A DNA stretch of 64,000 nucleotides from an uncultured Faecalibacterium sp. (GCA_934525845.1 CAKSZS010000003.1:87273-151272), one strand, 5' to 3'; counted from the first letter of the stretch, positions 43,256 through 52,518 are shown. The notes: generated by a model from the sequence alone, not told the origin. A program made the numbers and translations.

Positions 43256-43516
43256 GCCTTCCCCCTCAGTCATCATTTGTGTGCTGATACTGCACCCTTT
43301 AGGGTCGGCGTGTAGGAAACGCATTTATGCGTTCTGCAGTGTCCCCCTAAGCAGCAGTTTTCCTGCGGAGCGGATAAATCCGCCCCCTACAATTTGAGTA
43401 TGGTAGGCCAAGGGTCATCGTATAAAGATTTGCGGCCTCGCCCTCTCAGTCTCACTCCGTTCGACAGCTCTCCCAAAGGGAGAGGTGGCATCGCGTCAGC
43501 GATGACGGAGAGGGCG
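43256..43516. repeat. Intergenic palindromic repeats before the lyase gene
   Basis: The best unit is 43435-43516: GCCCTCTCAGTC, ACAGCTCTCCCAAAGGGAGAGGT, CATCGCGTCAGCGATG, then GACGGAGAGGGC, an inverted arrangement with the same boundary words as the other dispersed repeats. The left half (43256-43434) begins with CCCCCTCAGTCATCA and carries looser palindromes such as AACGCATTTATGCGTT. No gene is seen here. Confidence 0.7.
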
Positions 43517-43542
43517 AGCAATTTATAGAGGTGCAATTACTT

Positions 43543-45339
43543 ATGGTTACCGAACGTCTTTCTTACCTTCCGGACACCCTGCCGGACTACAGGCCCTTTG
43601 CCCCGGCGGCAGACCGGGCCGTGTGGGAGGGCTTGCCCCAGCCGGTCAGGACCCGCTTTTTGAAGGCCGGGGAAGAAGCCCTGCCCCGGCCCATCGCGGC
43701 ACTGCCGCTGTCCCTCTGGCGGGACTTCCTCCGCACCGGACAGCGCACGCCCTGGGAGGATGCCTATTTCTCCCGCCGCACCCGGCTGTGTGCGCTGGTC
43801 TGCGCCGAGTGTGTGGAGCATGAGGGCCGCTTTCTGGACGCCATCGCGGACACCGTATGGGCCGTCTGCGAGGAGAGCGCCTGGCAGCTGCCCGCCCACA
43901 ACAGCTACATCCGGGACACGCCTCAGCTGCCCCTGCCGGACACCGCCCGGCCCATCGTGGAGCTGTTCGCGGCGGAGACCGGTGCCCTGCTGGCCCTGAC
44001 CCGCTATCTGCTGGGGGCAGAGCTGGACGCCGCCCTGCCGGGCTTTTCCGCCCGGGTGGAACGGGAACTGAATGCCCGCATCCTGACGCCCTATTTCCGG
44101 GAGCATTTCTGGTGGATGGGAAAGGGGGACGAACCCATGTGCAACTGGACGAGCTGGTGTACCCAGAACGTTCTGCTCACCGTTTTTCTGCTGCCCACCA
44201 CCCAGGAGCAGCGGCAGGCGGCGGTGAAACAGGCGGCGTACAGTCTGGACTGCTTCCTGAAGGACTACGGCCCGGATGGCTGCTGCAACGAGGGCGCCCA
44301 GTATTACCGCCACGCGGGCCTGACCCTGTGGGGCTGCCTGGATGTTCTGTCCGCCGTGGCTCCGGAAGCCTTCCGCCCGCTGTTCCGGGCGGAAAAGATC
44401 AAGAACATCGCGGAGTACATCCGCAACGTCCACGTGGAGGGGCCGTACTACCTCAACTTCGGGGACTGCAGTCCGCTGGCCGGGCGCTGCGGAGCGCGGG
44501 AATACCGCTTCGGGCAGGCTGTGGGCAGCGACGCGCTGTGTGCGCTGGCGGCGGAGGACTTCCGGGCCGACCCGGACCCCGACCATCTGCAAAACCCGGA
44601 CGATACCACCCACATCAATCTGTGGTATCGGCTCACTACCGCCTTTGCACAAGCGGAGCTGACGGCCTGCACCTTGCAGCAACCGGAACAGGACACGGTA
44701 TGGTATCCCAGTGTGGGGGTGTATGCGGCCCGGAATGCCCGCTGGGTGCTGGGAGCAAAGTTTGGCTCCAATGGCGACAGCCACAACCACAACGACACCG
44801 GCAGCGTCACCGTGTACAAGGACGGCAGGCCTTTCCTCATCGACATCGGGGTGGAGAGCTACACGAAAAAGACCTTCAGCCCTCAGCGGTATGAGATCTG
44901 GACCATGCAGAGCGCCTGGCACAACCTGCCCACCTTCAACGGGGTGCAGCAGCTGCCCGGTGCAGAATACGCGGCCCGGGACATAACGGTCACCGAAGAA
45001 AGCATCGCTGCCGAGCTGGCCGGGGCCTATCCGTCCATTGAGGGCCTGAAGACCTACCGGCGCACCCTTCGGCTGGAGGAAAACGGCATCGTCCTGCGGG
45101 ACGAGACCGACTGGCCGGGAACCGTGGAGCTGACCCTGCTCACCGAACAGAAGCCGGAACCGGCGGCGAACGGAGTTTCGGTGGGAACGCTGGGCCGCAT
45201 CTGCTTTGACCCGGACCAGGTCAAAGCCGTGGTGACCCCGGTGCCGGTGACCGACCCGCGCCTGCGCACCGCCTGGCCGGAGACCATTTACAAAATCTCG
45301 CTGCGGTTCCAGACAGAACTGCAGCTGGAACTGAACTAA
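43543..45339 (+). CDS. Heparinase II/III-like polysaccharide lyase
   Basis: A 598-residue protein with an alpha/alpha toroid N-terminal half (CNWTSWCTQNVLLTVFLLP, NEGAQYYRHAGL) and a heparinase II/III C-terminal beta-sandwich, where SHNHNDTGSVTVYKDG and FLIDIGVESY match the conserved core. Family members cleave uronic-acid-containing glycans by beta-elimination, giving unsaturated ends, the substrate of GH88 enzymes. No signal peptide, so it probably degrades imported oligosaccharides. ATG at 43543 follows AGAGGTG. The exact glycan (heparan, hyaluronan, alginate-like) is not determinable. Confidence 0.87.
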   Translation: MVTERLSYLPDTLPDYRPFAPAADRAVWEGLPQPVRTRFLKAGEEALPRPIAALPLSLWRDFLRTGQRTPWEDAYFSRRTRLCALVCAECVEHEGRFLDAIADTVWAVCEESAWQLPAHNSYIRDTPQLPLPDTARPIVELFAAETGALLALTRYLLGAELDAALPGFSARVERELNARILTPYFREHFWWMGKGDEPMCNWTSWCTQNVLLTVFLLPTTQEQRQAAVKQAAYSLDCFLKDYGPDGCCNEGAQYYRHAGLTLWGCLDVLSAVAPEAFRPLFRAEKIKNIAEYIRNVHVEGPYYLNFGDCSPLAGRCGAREYRFGQAVGSDALCALAAEDFRADPDPDHLQNPDDTTHINLWYRLTTAFAQAELTACTLQQPEQDTVWYPSVGVYAARNARWVLGAKFGSNGDSHNHNDTGSVTVYKDGRPFLIDIGVESYTKKTFSPQRYEIWTMQSAWHNLPTFNGVQQLPGAEYAARDITVTEESIAAELAGAYPSIEGLKTYRRTLRLEENGIVLRDETDWPGTVELTLLTEQKPEPAANGVSVGTLGRICFDPDQVKAVVTPVPVTDPRLRTAWPETIYKISLRFQTELQLELN

Positions 45340-45351
45340 GGAGAAGCGATT

Positions 45352-46146
45352 ATGGAGACCATCAAGCTGAAAGTCCTGGACGAAGCGGGCCATACCCTGA
45401 TGACCTGCGATGCCGACACCAACGTTTCGCTGGTGTACACCAACGAGTATCACCCCGGCGACCGCATCGCGCTGGAGATCGACCACCCCGGTCAGTACTG
45501 CGTGGTGCAGTTTGAGGACACCATGCCCGCCGCCCTCGTGTATGTGGTCAAGCGGGAGATCAACTTCCACATCCCCTTTGGCGAGCAGGCCATCACTTAC
45601 TCGCCCAAGAGTTTTGTGGGCAGCCGTCATGTCATCCGTGCCCGGCTGGCCACCCCGGAGGAGATCGCGGCCCGGCGGAATCTGGCCTTCAACTGCTACG
45701 ATGAACACGGCGATACCGGGTTCTACCCCCATGCCAGCGCCAATGTGGAGACCCGCGGCGAGGCCGTGTTTGCGGCCCGCAACGCCATCGACGGCATCTT
45801 CGAAAACAGCGCCCACGGCGAGTATCCCTACCAGAGCTGGGGCATCAACCGGGACCCCAACGCGGCCCTGACCCTGGACTTTGGCCGGGAGGTGCTGCTG
45901 GACGAACTGCGCATCACCGAGCGGGCGGATTTTCCCCACGACAACTATTGGGTCAAGGCCACCGTGGAGTTCTCGGACGGCAGTGTGCTGGACATCCCGC
46001 TGGTGCAGAGCCGCAGGCCCCAGAGCGTGACCTTTGAACCCAAGCGGGTGCGCAGTCTGGTGCTGAAAGACCTCCTCCAGGCCGAGGGAACTTCGCCCTT
46101 CCCGGCCCTGACCCAGATCGAAGCCTTTGGCACCGAGGTGAAGTAA
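45352..46146 (+). CDS. Protein with F5/8-type-C-like domain, uronide locus
   Basis: A 264-residue cytoplasmic protein. The N-terminal 110 residues form an unrecognised beta-rich part (HPGDRIALEIDHPGQYCVVQFED). The rest resembles a galactose-binding/discoidin beta-sandwich (NAIDGIFENS, SWGINRDPNAALTLDFGREVLLDELRI). It begins 13 nt after the lyase gene and ends 1 nt before the next gene, so all three are one operon. A non-catalytic glycan-binding or epimerase/lyase accessory role is possible; no catalytic residues are evident. Confidence 0.7.
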   Translation: METIKLKVLDEAGHTLMTCDADTNVSLVYTNEYHPGDRIALEIDHPGQYCVVQFEDTMPAALVYVVKREINFHIPFGEQAITYSPKSFVGSRHVIRARLATPEEIAARRNLAFNCYDEHGDTGFYPHASANVETRGEAVFAARNAIDGIFENSAHGEYPYQSWGINRDPNAALTLDFGREVLLDELRITERADFPHDNYWVKATVEFSDGSVLDIPLVQSRRPQSVTFEPKRVRSLVLKDLLQAEGTSPFPALTQIEAFGTEVK

Positions 46147-46147
46147 G

Positions 46148-47560
46148 ATGAGTATGTATGATGCCCTGTATGGGCGGGAGGGCCGCGGCGTTGGCCCCGG
46201 AGAGCCGGAGAAGAAAGGCTTTGCACGGTTCTGCCAGATGGTGGGCCGGGACCTGGGCCAGCTGCTGGGCACCAACCTGCTGGTCTGCGTGCTCTGCCTG
46301 CCGGCGGCGCTGGGGGTTTCGCTGGGCGTCACCCTGCTCAGCCTGCCGCTGACCGTCGTGCTGAGCGCGGCCACCGGTCTGCTGGCCGGCCCGGCCATGC
46401 TGCTGCTGGTGGACTGCGCCCTGCGCAGTCTGCAGAACGACCCGTCCCAGTGGCTCCCCCGGGCCAGGCAGACCCTTGCCGCCCGCTGGAAGACTGCCTG
46501 TGCCTTGGGAGCGCTGGGCACCCTGGTACTGGGCCTGTTGAGCTTTGTGGCGGCGTTCCTGTTTGAAGCCGTCGCCCAGCAGGGTTATTATCCAGGCCTG
46601 GCCGTGCTGGTGTTCCTGGCGCTGGATTTTCTGGTGCTGGCCGTGGGCGGCACTCTGTGCGCGGCGGCGCTGGGGCTGGAACCCGCCGAAACGCTCTCGC
46701 TGGGTGCACTGTTCCGCCGGGCCGGAAAGCTGCTGCTGACCGCCCCGGGCCGGTGCATTGCGGCGGGCGTGCTGATGCTGGCCGGCATCGGCGGCATGAT
46801 TTTGCTGTTCCCGGTCAGCGTGTTCTGGGCGGTGCTGTTCGGCTTCTGGCTCCCGGGCCTGGCCGCGATGCAGACCTTGTTCCCGGTCCTGCGGGCGGAG
46901 TACGGCGTGGAGGTCCGCGCCATCCCGCGCCCGGCGGCATCGGACAAGCCCCTGACCGAGACGGAACAGAAAAAGCGTGCCCGTGCCAACTGGTGGTATT
47001 ATCACTGGGGCGTGGTGGCCGCTGCAGCGGTGCTGGCGGTCAGCGTGGTGTATGTGGCCCACGGGTTGCTGACCACCGTGGATCCGGACTACACCGTGGC
47101 AGTGGTCACGGCGGAAGCTTTGCCGGACGAAGCCGTGCAGAATCTGCAGACCGCGCTGGAAGCCTATGCCGGTGACGCCAACGGCGATGGCCGGGTGCTG
47201 GTGCAGGTGAACAACTACACCTGGAGCGCCAACGCTACTCTGACCGATATGAACGGCCAGATGGCGGGTGCCACCCAGATGAATACCGACCTTTCCAGCG
47301 GGGAAAGCAACATCTGGATCCTGGAAGACCCGGCGGGCTTTGAAGAAGCCTACGGTGCCCTGAGCGAAAAGCTTGGCGCGGACTGGGAAAACAAGCTCAT
47401 CCCGTGGACTGCGCAGCCCACGCTGTCCGGACTGGACCTGGGCAGTTACGCCACCACTGCAGACGGCACCGGGACCGTCTCGGTGCAGAGCCGGTTTGCA
47501 GACTGCAGCATTGCGGTCTTTGATCCTTCCGATGCGCTGTGGCAGGCGCTGGGATCGTAA
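46148..47560 (+). CDS. YesL/DUF624-like membrane protein with extracytoplasmic domain
   Basis: A 470-residue protein. The first 255 residues hold about six hydrophobic segments and resemble YesL (DUF624), a membrane family that accompanies sugar-utilisation clusters. A seventh helix (about 280-300) leads to a C-terminal domain (about 305-470) with Asp-rich stretches (GDANGDGRVLVQVN) that could be a dockerin-like or calcium-binding turn. Function unknown. It is translationally linked to the preceding gene (1-nt gap). Confidence 0.65.
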   Translation: MSMYDALYGREGRGVGPGEPEKKGFARFCQMVGRDLGQLLGTNLLVCVLCLPAALGVSLGVTLLSLPLTVVLSAATGLLAGPAMLLLVDCALRSLQNDPSQWLPRARQTLAARWKTACALGALGTLVLGLLSFVAAFLFEAVAQQGYYPGLAVLVFLALDFLVLAVGGTLCAAALGLEPAETLSLGALFRRAGKLLLTAPGRCIAAGVLMLAGIGGMILLFPVSVFWAVLFGFWLPGLAAMQTLFPVLRAEYGVEVRAIPRPAASDKPLTETEQKKRARANWWYYHWGVVAAAAVLAVSVVYVAHGLLTTVDPDYTVAVVTAEALPDEAVQNLQTALEAYAGDANGDGRVLVQVNNYTWSANATLTDMNGQMAGATQMNTDLSSGESNIWILEDPAGFEEAYGALSEKLGADWENKLIPWTAQPTLSGLDLGSYATTADGTGTVSVQSRFADCSIAVFDPSDALWQALGS

Positions 47561-47614
47561 AAACGCCCTTGGAGGAACCCCGGAACGCTGCAGAGCTGTG
47601 CTGTCCGGCGGAAA

Positions 47615-47644
47615 TTGACGCGGCTGCCCGGACAGGAGTATAAT
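47615..47644 (+). promoter_or_regulatory. Promoter of glpK
   Basis: TTGACG (47615-47620), an 18-nt spacer and TATAAT (47639-47644). Confidence 0.75.
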
Positions 47645-47696
47645 AAAGCCAAACTGTGGCTGCGGCAGAACGCGGCATCGCAAAGGAGAGATCGTT

Positions 47697-49193
47697 TTGT
47701 CCTACATCATGGCACTGGATGCCGGTACCACCTCCAACCGCTGCATCCTGTTCAACCGGGCGGGGGAAATGTGCAGCGTGGCGCAGAAGGAATTCACCCA
47801 GTATTTCCCGAAGCCGGGCTGGGTGGAACACGATGCCAACGAGATCTGGACAACCCAGCTGGGCGTGGCACTGTCGGCCATGAACAAGGTGGGCGCATCG
47901 GCGGCGGATATCGCGGCCATCGGCATCACGAACCAGCGTGAGACCACCATCGTGTGGGATAAGGCCACCGGCGAGCCGGTATATCACGCCATCGTGTGGC
48001 AGTGCCGCCGCACCAGTGCCCTCTGCGATGAGCTGAAAGCCCGGGGCCTGACCGAGACCTTCCGGCAGAAAACGGGGCTGGTGATCGATGCCTATTTCTC
48101 GGCCACCAAACTGAAATGGATCCTGGACAACGTGCCCGGCGCACGGGCAAAAGCGGAAGCCGGGCAGCTGCTGTTCGGTACGGTGGAGACCTGGCTCATC
48201 TGGAAGCTTACCGGCGGACGACTGCACATTACCGACTACACCAATGCCAGCCGCACCATGCTGTTCAACATCCACACCCTGCAGTGGGATGAAGACATCC
48301 TGCGGGAACTGGACATCCCGCGCGGGATGCTGCCCACGCCGGTGCCGTCCAGCCAGCTGTACGGACAGACCGACCCCATTCTGTTCGGCGGCAGCATCCG
48401 CATTGCAGGCGCGGCGGGCGATCAGCAGGCTGCGCTGTTCGGGCAGACCTGCTTTGCGGCCGGAGAAGCCAAAAACACCTTCGGCACCGGCGGCTTTCTG
48501 CTGATGAACACCGGCGAGACGCCGGTGCTGTCCCGGAACGGTCTGGTGACCACGGTGGCCTGCGGCCTGAACGGCAAGGTGAACTATGCGCTGGAAGGTT
48601 CCATCTTTGTGGCCGGGGCAGCCATCCAGTGGCTCCGGGACGAGCTCCGCCTGCTGGAAGATGCCCGGGACTCCGAGTACATGGCCCAGAAGGTGCCGGA
48701 CACCAACGGCTGCTATGTGGTGCCGGCCTTCACCGGACTGGGCGCACCCCATTGGGACCAGTACGCCCGGGGTGCCATCGTGGGCCTGACCCGTGGCTGC
48801 AACAAGAACCACATCATCCGTGCTACGCTGGACAGCCTGTGCTATCAGGTCAACGATGTCCTGCACGCCATGGAGGCGGATTCCGGCATCGCTCTGAAAG
48901 CACTGAAGGTGGACGGCGGCGCCTGCGCGAACAATTACCTGATGCAGACCATGGCGGACATCAGCAGCCTGCCGGTGCAGCGTCCCTGCTGTGTGGAGAC
49001 CACCGCGCTGGGGGCAGCGTATCTGGCCGGTCTGGCGGTGGGGTATTGGCAGTCGGCGGGAGATGTGCTGCAGAACTGGCGGGTGGACCGCACCTTTCTG
49101 CCTGCCATCCCGGAACAGGAGCGCGCCAAACGCATCAAAGGCTGGAACAAGGCCGTGCGCTGTGCCTATCACTGGGCCGAGGACGAAGAATAA
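47697..49193 (+). CDS. glpK: Glycerol kinase
   Basis: A 498-residue FGGY-family kinase phosphorylating glycerol at the expense of ATP. Start motif IMALDAGTTSNRCILF, substrate residues in GITNQRET, catalytic region DYTNASRTMLF, and the FGGY signatures (GTGGFLLMNTG, LKVDGGACANNYLMQTMAD) are all present. The start is a TTG at 47697 with AAAGGAG upstream. No glycerol facilitator gene adjoins. The alternative names for FGGY kinases (xylulose, gluconate) are excluded by the glycerol-type N-terminus. Confidence 0.96.
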   Translation: MSYIMALDAGTTSNRCILFNRAGEMCSVAQKEFTQYFPKPGWVEHDANEIWTTQLGVALSAMNKVGASAADIAAIGITNQRETTIVWDKATGEPVYHAIVWQCRRTSALCDELKARGLTETFRQKTGLVIDAYFSATKLKWILDNVPGARAKAEAGQLLFGTVETWLIWKLTGGRLHITDYTNASRTMLFNIHTLQWDEDILRELDIPRGMLPTPVPSSQLYGQTDPILFGGSIRIAGAAGDQQAALFGQTCFAAGEAKNTFGTGGFLLMNTGETPVLSRNGLVTTVACGLNGKVNYALEGSIFVAGAAIQWLRDELRLLEDARDSEYMAQKVPDTNGCYVVPAFTGLGAPHWDQYARGAIVGLTRGCNKNHIIRATLDSLCYQVNDVLHAMEADSGIALKALKVDGGACANNYLMQTMADISSLPVQRPCCVETTALGAAYLAGLAVGYWQSAGDVLQNWRVDRTFLPAIPEQERAKRIKGWNKAVRCAYHWAEDEE

Positions 49194-49205
49194 GACGCAG
49201 AACAA

Positions 49206-49241
49206 AGAGGAGCCGCCGGAGATGTTTCCGGCGGCTCCTCT
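49206..49241. terminator. Terminator between glpK and the convergent dehydrogenase gene
   Basis: A 15-bp stem (49206-49220 with 49227-49241). T-rich sequence follows on the minus strand only. Confidence 0.75.
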
Positions 49242-49261
49242 GCGATAAAAGGTGAAATAAG

Positions 49262-50263
49262 TTACAGCGTGCTCATCAGCCGCTGGCCCGCGCTGCTGGC
49301 GTACTGGGTGGTGCGGCTGACCTGATTGTCCAGCGGAAGCCCGGCAGCGTAGCGCTGCAGGTTGTGCACGAAGATGTCTGCGATATTGTCCAGCGTCCGG
49401 GGCAGGCTGAAGCCGCCGGACACATGGGGCGTGATGATCACATTCGGCTCCTTCCAGAGCGGGTGTTCCGCAGGCAGTGGTTCCGGGTCGGTCACGTCCA
49501 GCGCGGCACCGGACAGGGCGCCGCTGTGCACTGCCGCGCACAGGGCGTTGTGGTCCACCGTGGTGCCGCGTCCGGCATTGAGCAGGATGGCACCTGGCTT
49601 GCAGCGGCCCAGGCGTTCGGTGTCAAACAGGTGAAAGGTCTCCGGCGTGCCGGGCAGGCTCAGGGCCACCAGGTCAGCCTGCGGCAGTTCGGCGTCCAGC
49701 TCGCTCTGCGCGATCATCTTCACGCAGTAATCGGGGCAGGGCGTATCCGGATGGATGGTGCGGCGCACGCCCACCACTTCGGCCCCGAGCGCATGGGCGC
49801 GGCGGGCAAAGTTGGAACCGATATCGCCTATGCCCACGCACAGCACCCGGGATCCGTACACACTGCGTACAGAGTGGCCGGTGGGTGCCCATTCCCCGCG
49901 GCTCTGCCGGTCACGGTAGAGGGGCAGCTCCTTGAGCAGGCTCATCCACATGGCCAACATCCATTCACTGATGGCCAGACCATATGCACCGGTGGCGTTG
50001 GTCACCACACAGGTTTCCGGCAGGACGCCCGGGGCTAAATAGGCGTTCGGCCCCGCGGCGTTGGACTGGAACCATTCCAGATGGTCGTTCTGGGAGATAA
50101 GGGCCGGCGGAACATTGCCCAGAATGGCATCGGCCCACCGTACGTCCCCGGCGGTGACCTGCTCTGCAGTGGTGAACCGCAGGCAGAAGGCGGGTGCCGC
50201 CTGCTCCAGTGCCTGCCGCTGTTCTGCCCGCAGGGGCAGACAGACCAGAATGTGTTTGGACAT
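49262..50263 (-). CDS. D-2-hydroxyacid dehydrogenase family protein
   Basis: A 333-residue NAD(P)-dependent oxidoreductase. The Rossmann motif is VLCVGIGDIGSNFARRAHALG (GxGxxG), followed by LSLPGTPETFHLFD, ILLNAGRGTTVDHNAL (arginine and nearby glutamate of the catalytic set) and ITPHVSGG with the catalytic histidine. The family reduces 2-keto acids or oxidises D-2-hydroxyacids, including glyoxylate/hydroxypyruvate reductases; the exact substrate is open. ATG at 50263 follows AAGGAAG. Confidence 0.88.
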   Translation of the reverse strand: MSKHILVCLPLRAEQRQALEQAAPAFCLRFTTAEQVTAGDVRWADAILGNVPPALISQNDHLEWFQSNAAGPNAYLAPGVLPETCVVTNATGAYGLAISEWMLAMWMSLLKELPLYRDRQSRGEWAPTGHSVRSVYGSRVLCVGIGDIGSNFARRAHALGAEVVGVRRTIHPDTPCPDYCVKMIAQSELDAELPQADLVALSLPGTPETFHLFDTERLGRCKPGAILLNAGRGTTVDHNALCAAVHSGALSGAALDVTDPEPLPAEHPLWKEPNVIITPHVSGGFSLPRTLDNIADIFVHNLQRYAAGLPLDNQVSRTTQYASSAGQRLMSTL

Positions 50264-50302
50264 CTTCTTCAGCTTCCTTTCAGTTGGTAAGATCCTGTTT
50301 TC

Positions 50303-50331
50303 ATTATAATGCAGGCGGAGGGGCTTTGCAA
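50303..50331 (-). promoter_or_regulatory. Promoter of the 2-hydroxyacid dehydrogenase gene
   Basis: TTGCAA (50331-50326), 17-nt spacer and TATAAT (50308-50303) on the minus strand. Confidence 0.75.
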
Positions 50332-50456
50332 GGAAGGAACGCAGGGAGACGGGAGCGCAGCGGCTTGGCAGATTGACCGGGCCGATGGGAAAGAGAAACG
50401 TGTTGGAAGTACAAGAAAATCTTTGCGGAATCAAAAGAAAAAGCGACAGAGAACGC

Positions 50457-50485
50457 TTGCGATCTGCAAAGAAGTTATGTATAAT
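50457..50485 (+). promoter_or_regulatory. Promoter of the degenerate-GTPase module
   Basis: TTGCGA (50457-50462), 17-nt spacer and TATAAT (50480-50485). It leaves an untranslated leader of about 115 nt before the first gene; nothing else is seen in the gap. Confidence 0.7.
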
Positions 50486-50608
50486 CAAGCTGGGTTTCCG
50501 GTTTTTGGATTGCTGGAAAGTGGAAACAGAGAAGCGGAAATATGCGTTTTTCGACGGTGCAGTTCTGCCGGAGTTCTGAAATGAAATTAGAAAAGGAAGG
50601 GCGTTATT

Positions 50609-51196
50609 ATGAAGGAAGCGGCAACCCGTACATTATTGCAGAACACAGTTGGACCGGCACTGAAAGCAACCGTTTCGAATCCATCTGAAATAGCAGCACT
50701 GGCAGGTCCCCTGAGCGATGCGCTCAAAACCTGCTATTGCAAAGAGGAATTGAAAGAGGTGGAATTGCGGCGTGTGTGGGTGCAGGCTGCACCTCACGCC
50801 GAGCAGGCGTTCGAGAAATTCATGGAGCTGTTGAATCAGGTCCTGATCATTTCCAAAGAATGCAGCAAACTTCGGACGGAACAGACGAACATGGTCATTC
50901 AGGAAATCTGCAAAGATCCGAATGCTTCGTTCAGCGAAAAGCAGGATCGCATTATGGCGCAAATCCGTCAGCAGGATCAGCATAACGAACAGATTGTGGA
51001 TAAAGTTGTGGATGCTGGAAAATTTATAACCAGCGCGGCTGTCGTGGGCGGCGGCGTGACGGTTCTTGCAAAAGAAGGACGGAAAATTGCGACAGTCTGC
51101 GCCAAAACGTCTGCGGTAAAGGCTTTTTCGCCGGCAGGGGCCATAAAGGCTGCGTGTAATGGAATCAAGGGAATCGTCAAGGCGGTGAAAAAATAA
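50609..51196 (+). CDS. Helical protein of unknown function, partner of the next gene
   Basis: A 195-residue protein, not recognised. Residues about 1-135 are predicted to be helical and charged with coiled-coil character (KEELKEVELRRVWVQ, KQDRIMAQIRQQDQHNEQIVD). The C-terminus has a hydrophobic, Ala/Gly-rich stretch (ITSAAVVGGGVTVLA) and a basic end. It starts after AAGGAAGGG and ends 4 nt before the next gene. AT content is higher than in the surrounding genes, as in its partner, suggesting acquisition as a pair. Confidence 0.65.
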   Translation: MKEAATRTLLQNTVGPALKATVSNPSEIAALAGPLSDALKTCYCKEELKEVELRRVWVQAAPHAEQAFEKFMELLNQVLIISKECSKLRTEQTNMVIQEICKDPNASFSEKQDRIMAQIRQQDQHNEQIVDKVVDAGKFITSAAVVGGGVTVLAKEGRKIATVCAKTSAVKAFSPAGAIKAACNGIKGIVKAVKK

Positions 51197-51200
51197 CACC

Positions 51201-52415
51201 ATGAAGACCGAGACACCAAATGTTGCCAGTGAGCTGGGCAGCACCGTAGGATCGATATTTCAGGCATGGAATGCAGGCGACATTGCAGTGGGCATCAGCC
51301 GACAGGTTCAGAATGTCATGAGCAGGCTGGAGCCGCTTCACATCCTGACGGCAGGCAGGCCGGGCTGTGGTGTGATGCAGGTGACAGAACGGATGTTCGG
51401 CGCAAAGGCGATAAGATCGTCCGATGCAAAAACGTACAGCGCGAATGTGATTTGTTACCAGAGAAAAGGGCATCCATTGCGCATCTACAATGCAAGGCTT
51501 CGGGATGATTCCTATGAATCGCTTCAGGGCTGCATGGAGCTGCTGCAGGATGGAAAGAATGCAGAAGAGGCTGCACTGGATCTTTTGATTTTTTATCTGG
51601 GAGACTATTTCGGTCAGATCGAGACATGGGAATACGATGCCATGCTGTCCCTCTCTTCGCAGAAAACGATCCCGTTGCTCGCAGTGCTGGATCATGCGGC
51701 TCCGGATGAAACACTGACAGCTGTCCGGCAGTATCTGACGGAAAACTGCACGGCGGAATGGTGCGTTGTTCGAGAAAACGAAGATTTGTGCGGAGCAGTT
51801 CTTGTACTCTTTCCCGCGCAAAAGGAAAAGAAATATACAGAGATCTGGGACCTCAAAAAGATCCGCAGTATGAAGCAGGTTCGGGAAAATGCAGGAGAAA
51901 CATTGGAAAAAATCCTTCCGCCGCCGTCAAAGCGTGGGACATTTCTTCACCTGCAGCAATTGAACTATGACTTAAAAAAAGAAAACATCAATCGGCTGAT
52001 CCGGCAGGCTGCTAATATAACGGCCGAAGAAGCAGCTGTTTGTCCAATTCCGGACTGGATCGTGATGGCACCTACAGAAGCCATTATGATGGCAGGAATT
52101 CATTCGTACTTTGAAGTGAGTGTCAGCAAACGCATTATCAAAACGTTGATTCCGGCAGTTCTGGGAACAGGTGGAGCAACGATCGCAGGGAAGGCGGCGT
52201 CAGATGTTCTGGGCCGAATTCCTCTTCCGCCAAGTGTGGCGGTTTTTGCGAGTGTCGATGCCATTACAGCCAGAATGATTACCATGCTGATTGGAAACGC
52301 CTACTATCAACTGCTCCTGGCGATTGAACAAAAAGAAATCACAGAGGAGGAGCTGGGAAGCAAAGACGGCATCCGCAAACTTCGTAAACGAATCAAAAAT
52401 GCCAAAAAGAAATAA
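51201..52415 (+). CDS. Degenerate GTPase-like protein with DUF697/YcjF-like C-terminus
   Basis: A 404-residue protein. Its layout resembles Era/YcjX-type GTPases with a C-terminal DUF697 membrane-associated domain: HILTAGRPGCGVMQVTERMFG sits where a P-loop (GxxGxGKS) and NALFG helix would be, but the Lys-Ser pair is missing (residues 51-59), so nucleotide binding is doubtful. A later ALVLDHAAP-like strand (LLAVLDHAA) could be the remnant of a G4/G5 region. Residues about 300-385 are hydrophobic and helical (TLIPAVLGTGGATIAGKAASDVLG, VFASVDAITARMITMLIG). Function unknown; assignment is by overall pattern. Confidence 0.55.
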   Translation: MKTETPNVASELGSTVGSIFQAWNAGDIAVGISRQVQNVMSRLEPLHILTAGRPGCGVMQVTERMFGAKAIRSSDAKTYSANVICYQRKGHPLRIYNARLRDDSYESLQGCMELLQDGKNAEEAALDLLIFYLGDYFGQIETWEYDAMLSLSSQKTIPLLAVLDHAAPDETLTAVRQYLTENCTAEWCVVRENEDLCGAVLVLFPAQKEKKYTEIWDLKKIRSMKQVRENAGETLEKILPPPSKRGTFLHLQQLNYDLKKENINRLIRQAANITAEEAAVCPIPDWIVMAPTEAIMMAGIHSYFEVSVSKRIIKTLIPAVLGTGGATIAGKAASDVLGRIPLPPSVAVFASVDAITARMITMLIGNAYYQLLLAIEQKEITEEELGSKDGIRKLRKRIKNAKKK

Positions 52416-52424
52416 AAACAGCAG

Positions 52425-52464
52425 CCGTCCGAAAATGTGATCTCTGCAGATCTTCGGGCGGTTT
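52425..52464 (+). terminator. Terminator of the degenerate-GTPase module
   Basis: A 9-bp stem with one G-U (52425-52433 with 52453-52461), an inner ATCT/AGAT hairpin and a T-containing tail. Confidence 0.6.
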
Positions 52465-52518
52465 GCATTATTTTATCCTGCCAAAACTCAAAAGCCTGCA
52501 AAAATACATTAGGCCCCC

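Noticed and set aside
43256..43516. A CRISPR array
   Set aside because: The palindromes are not evenly spaced, there are no unique spacers of constant length, and no cas gene is in the window.
43537..46521. A 994-residue open frame on the minus strand
   Set aside because: Antisense to the lyase gene and its neighbours. The translation is Arg/Pro/Gly-rich with no recognisable motif.
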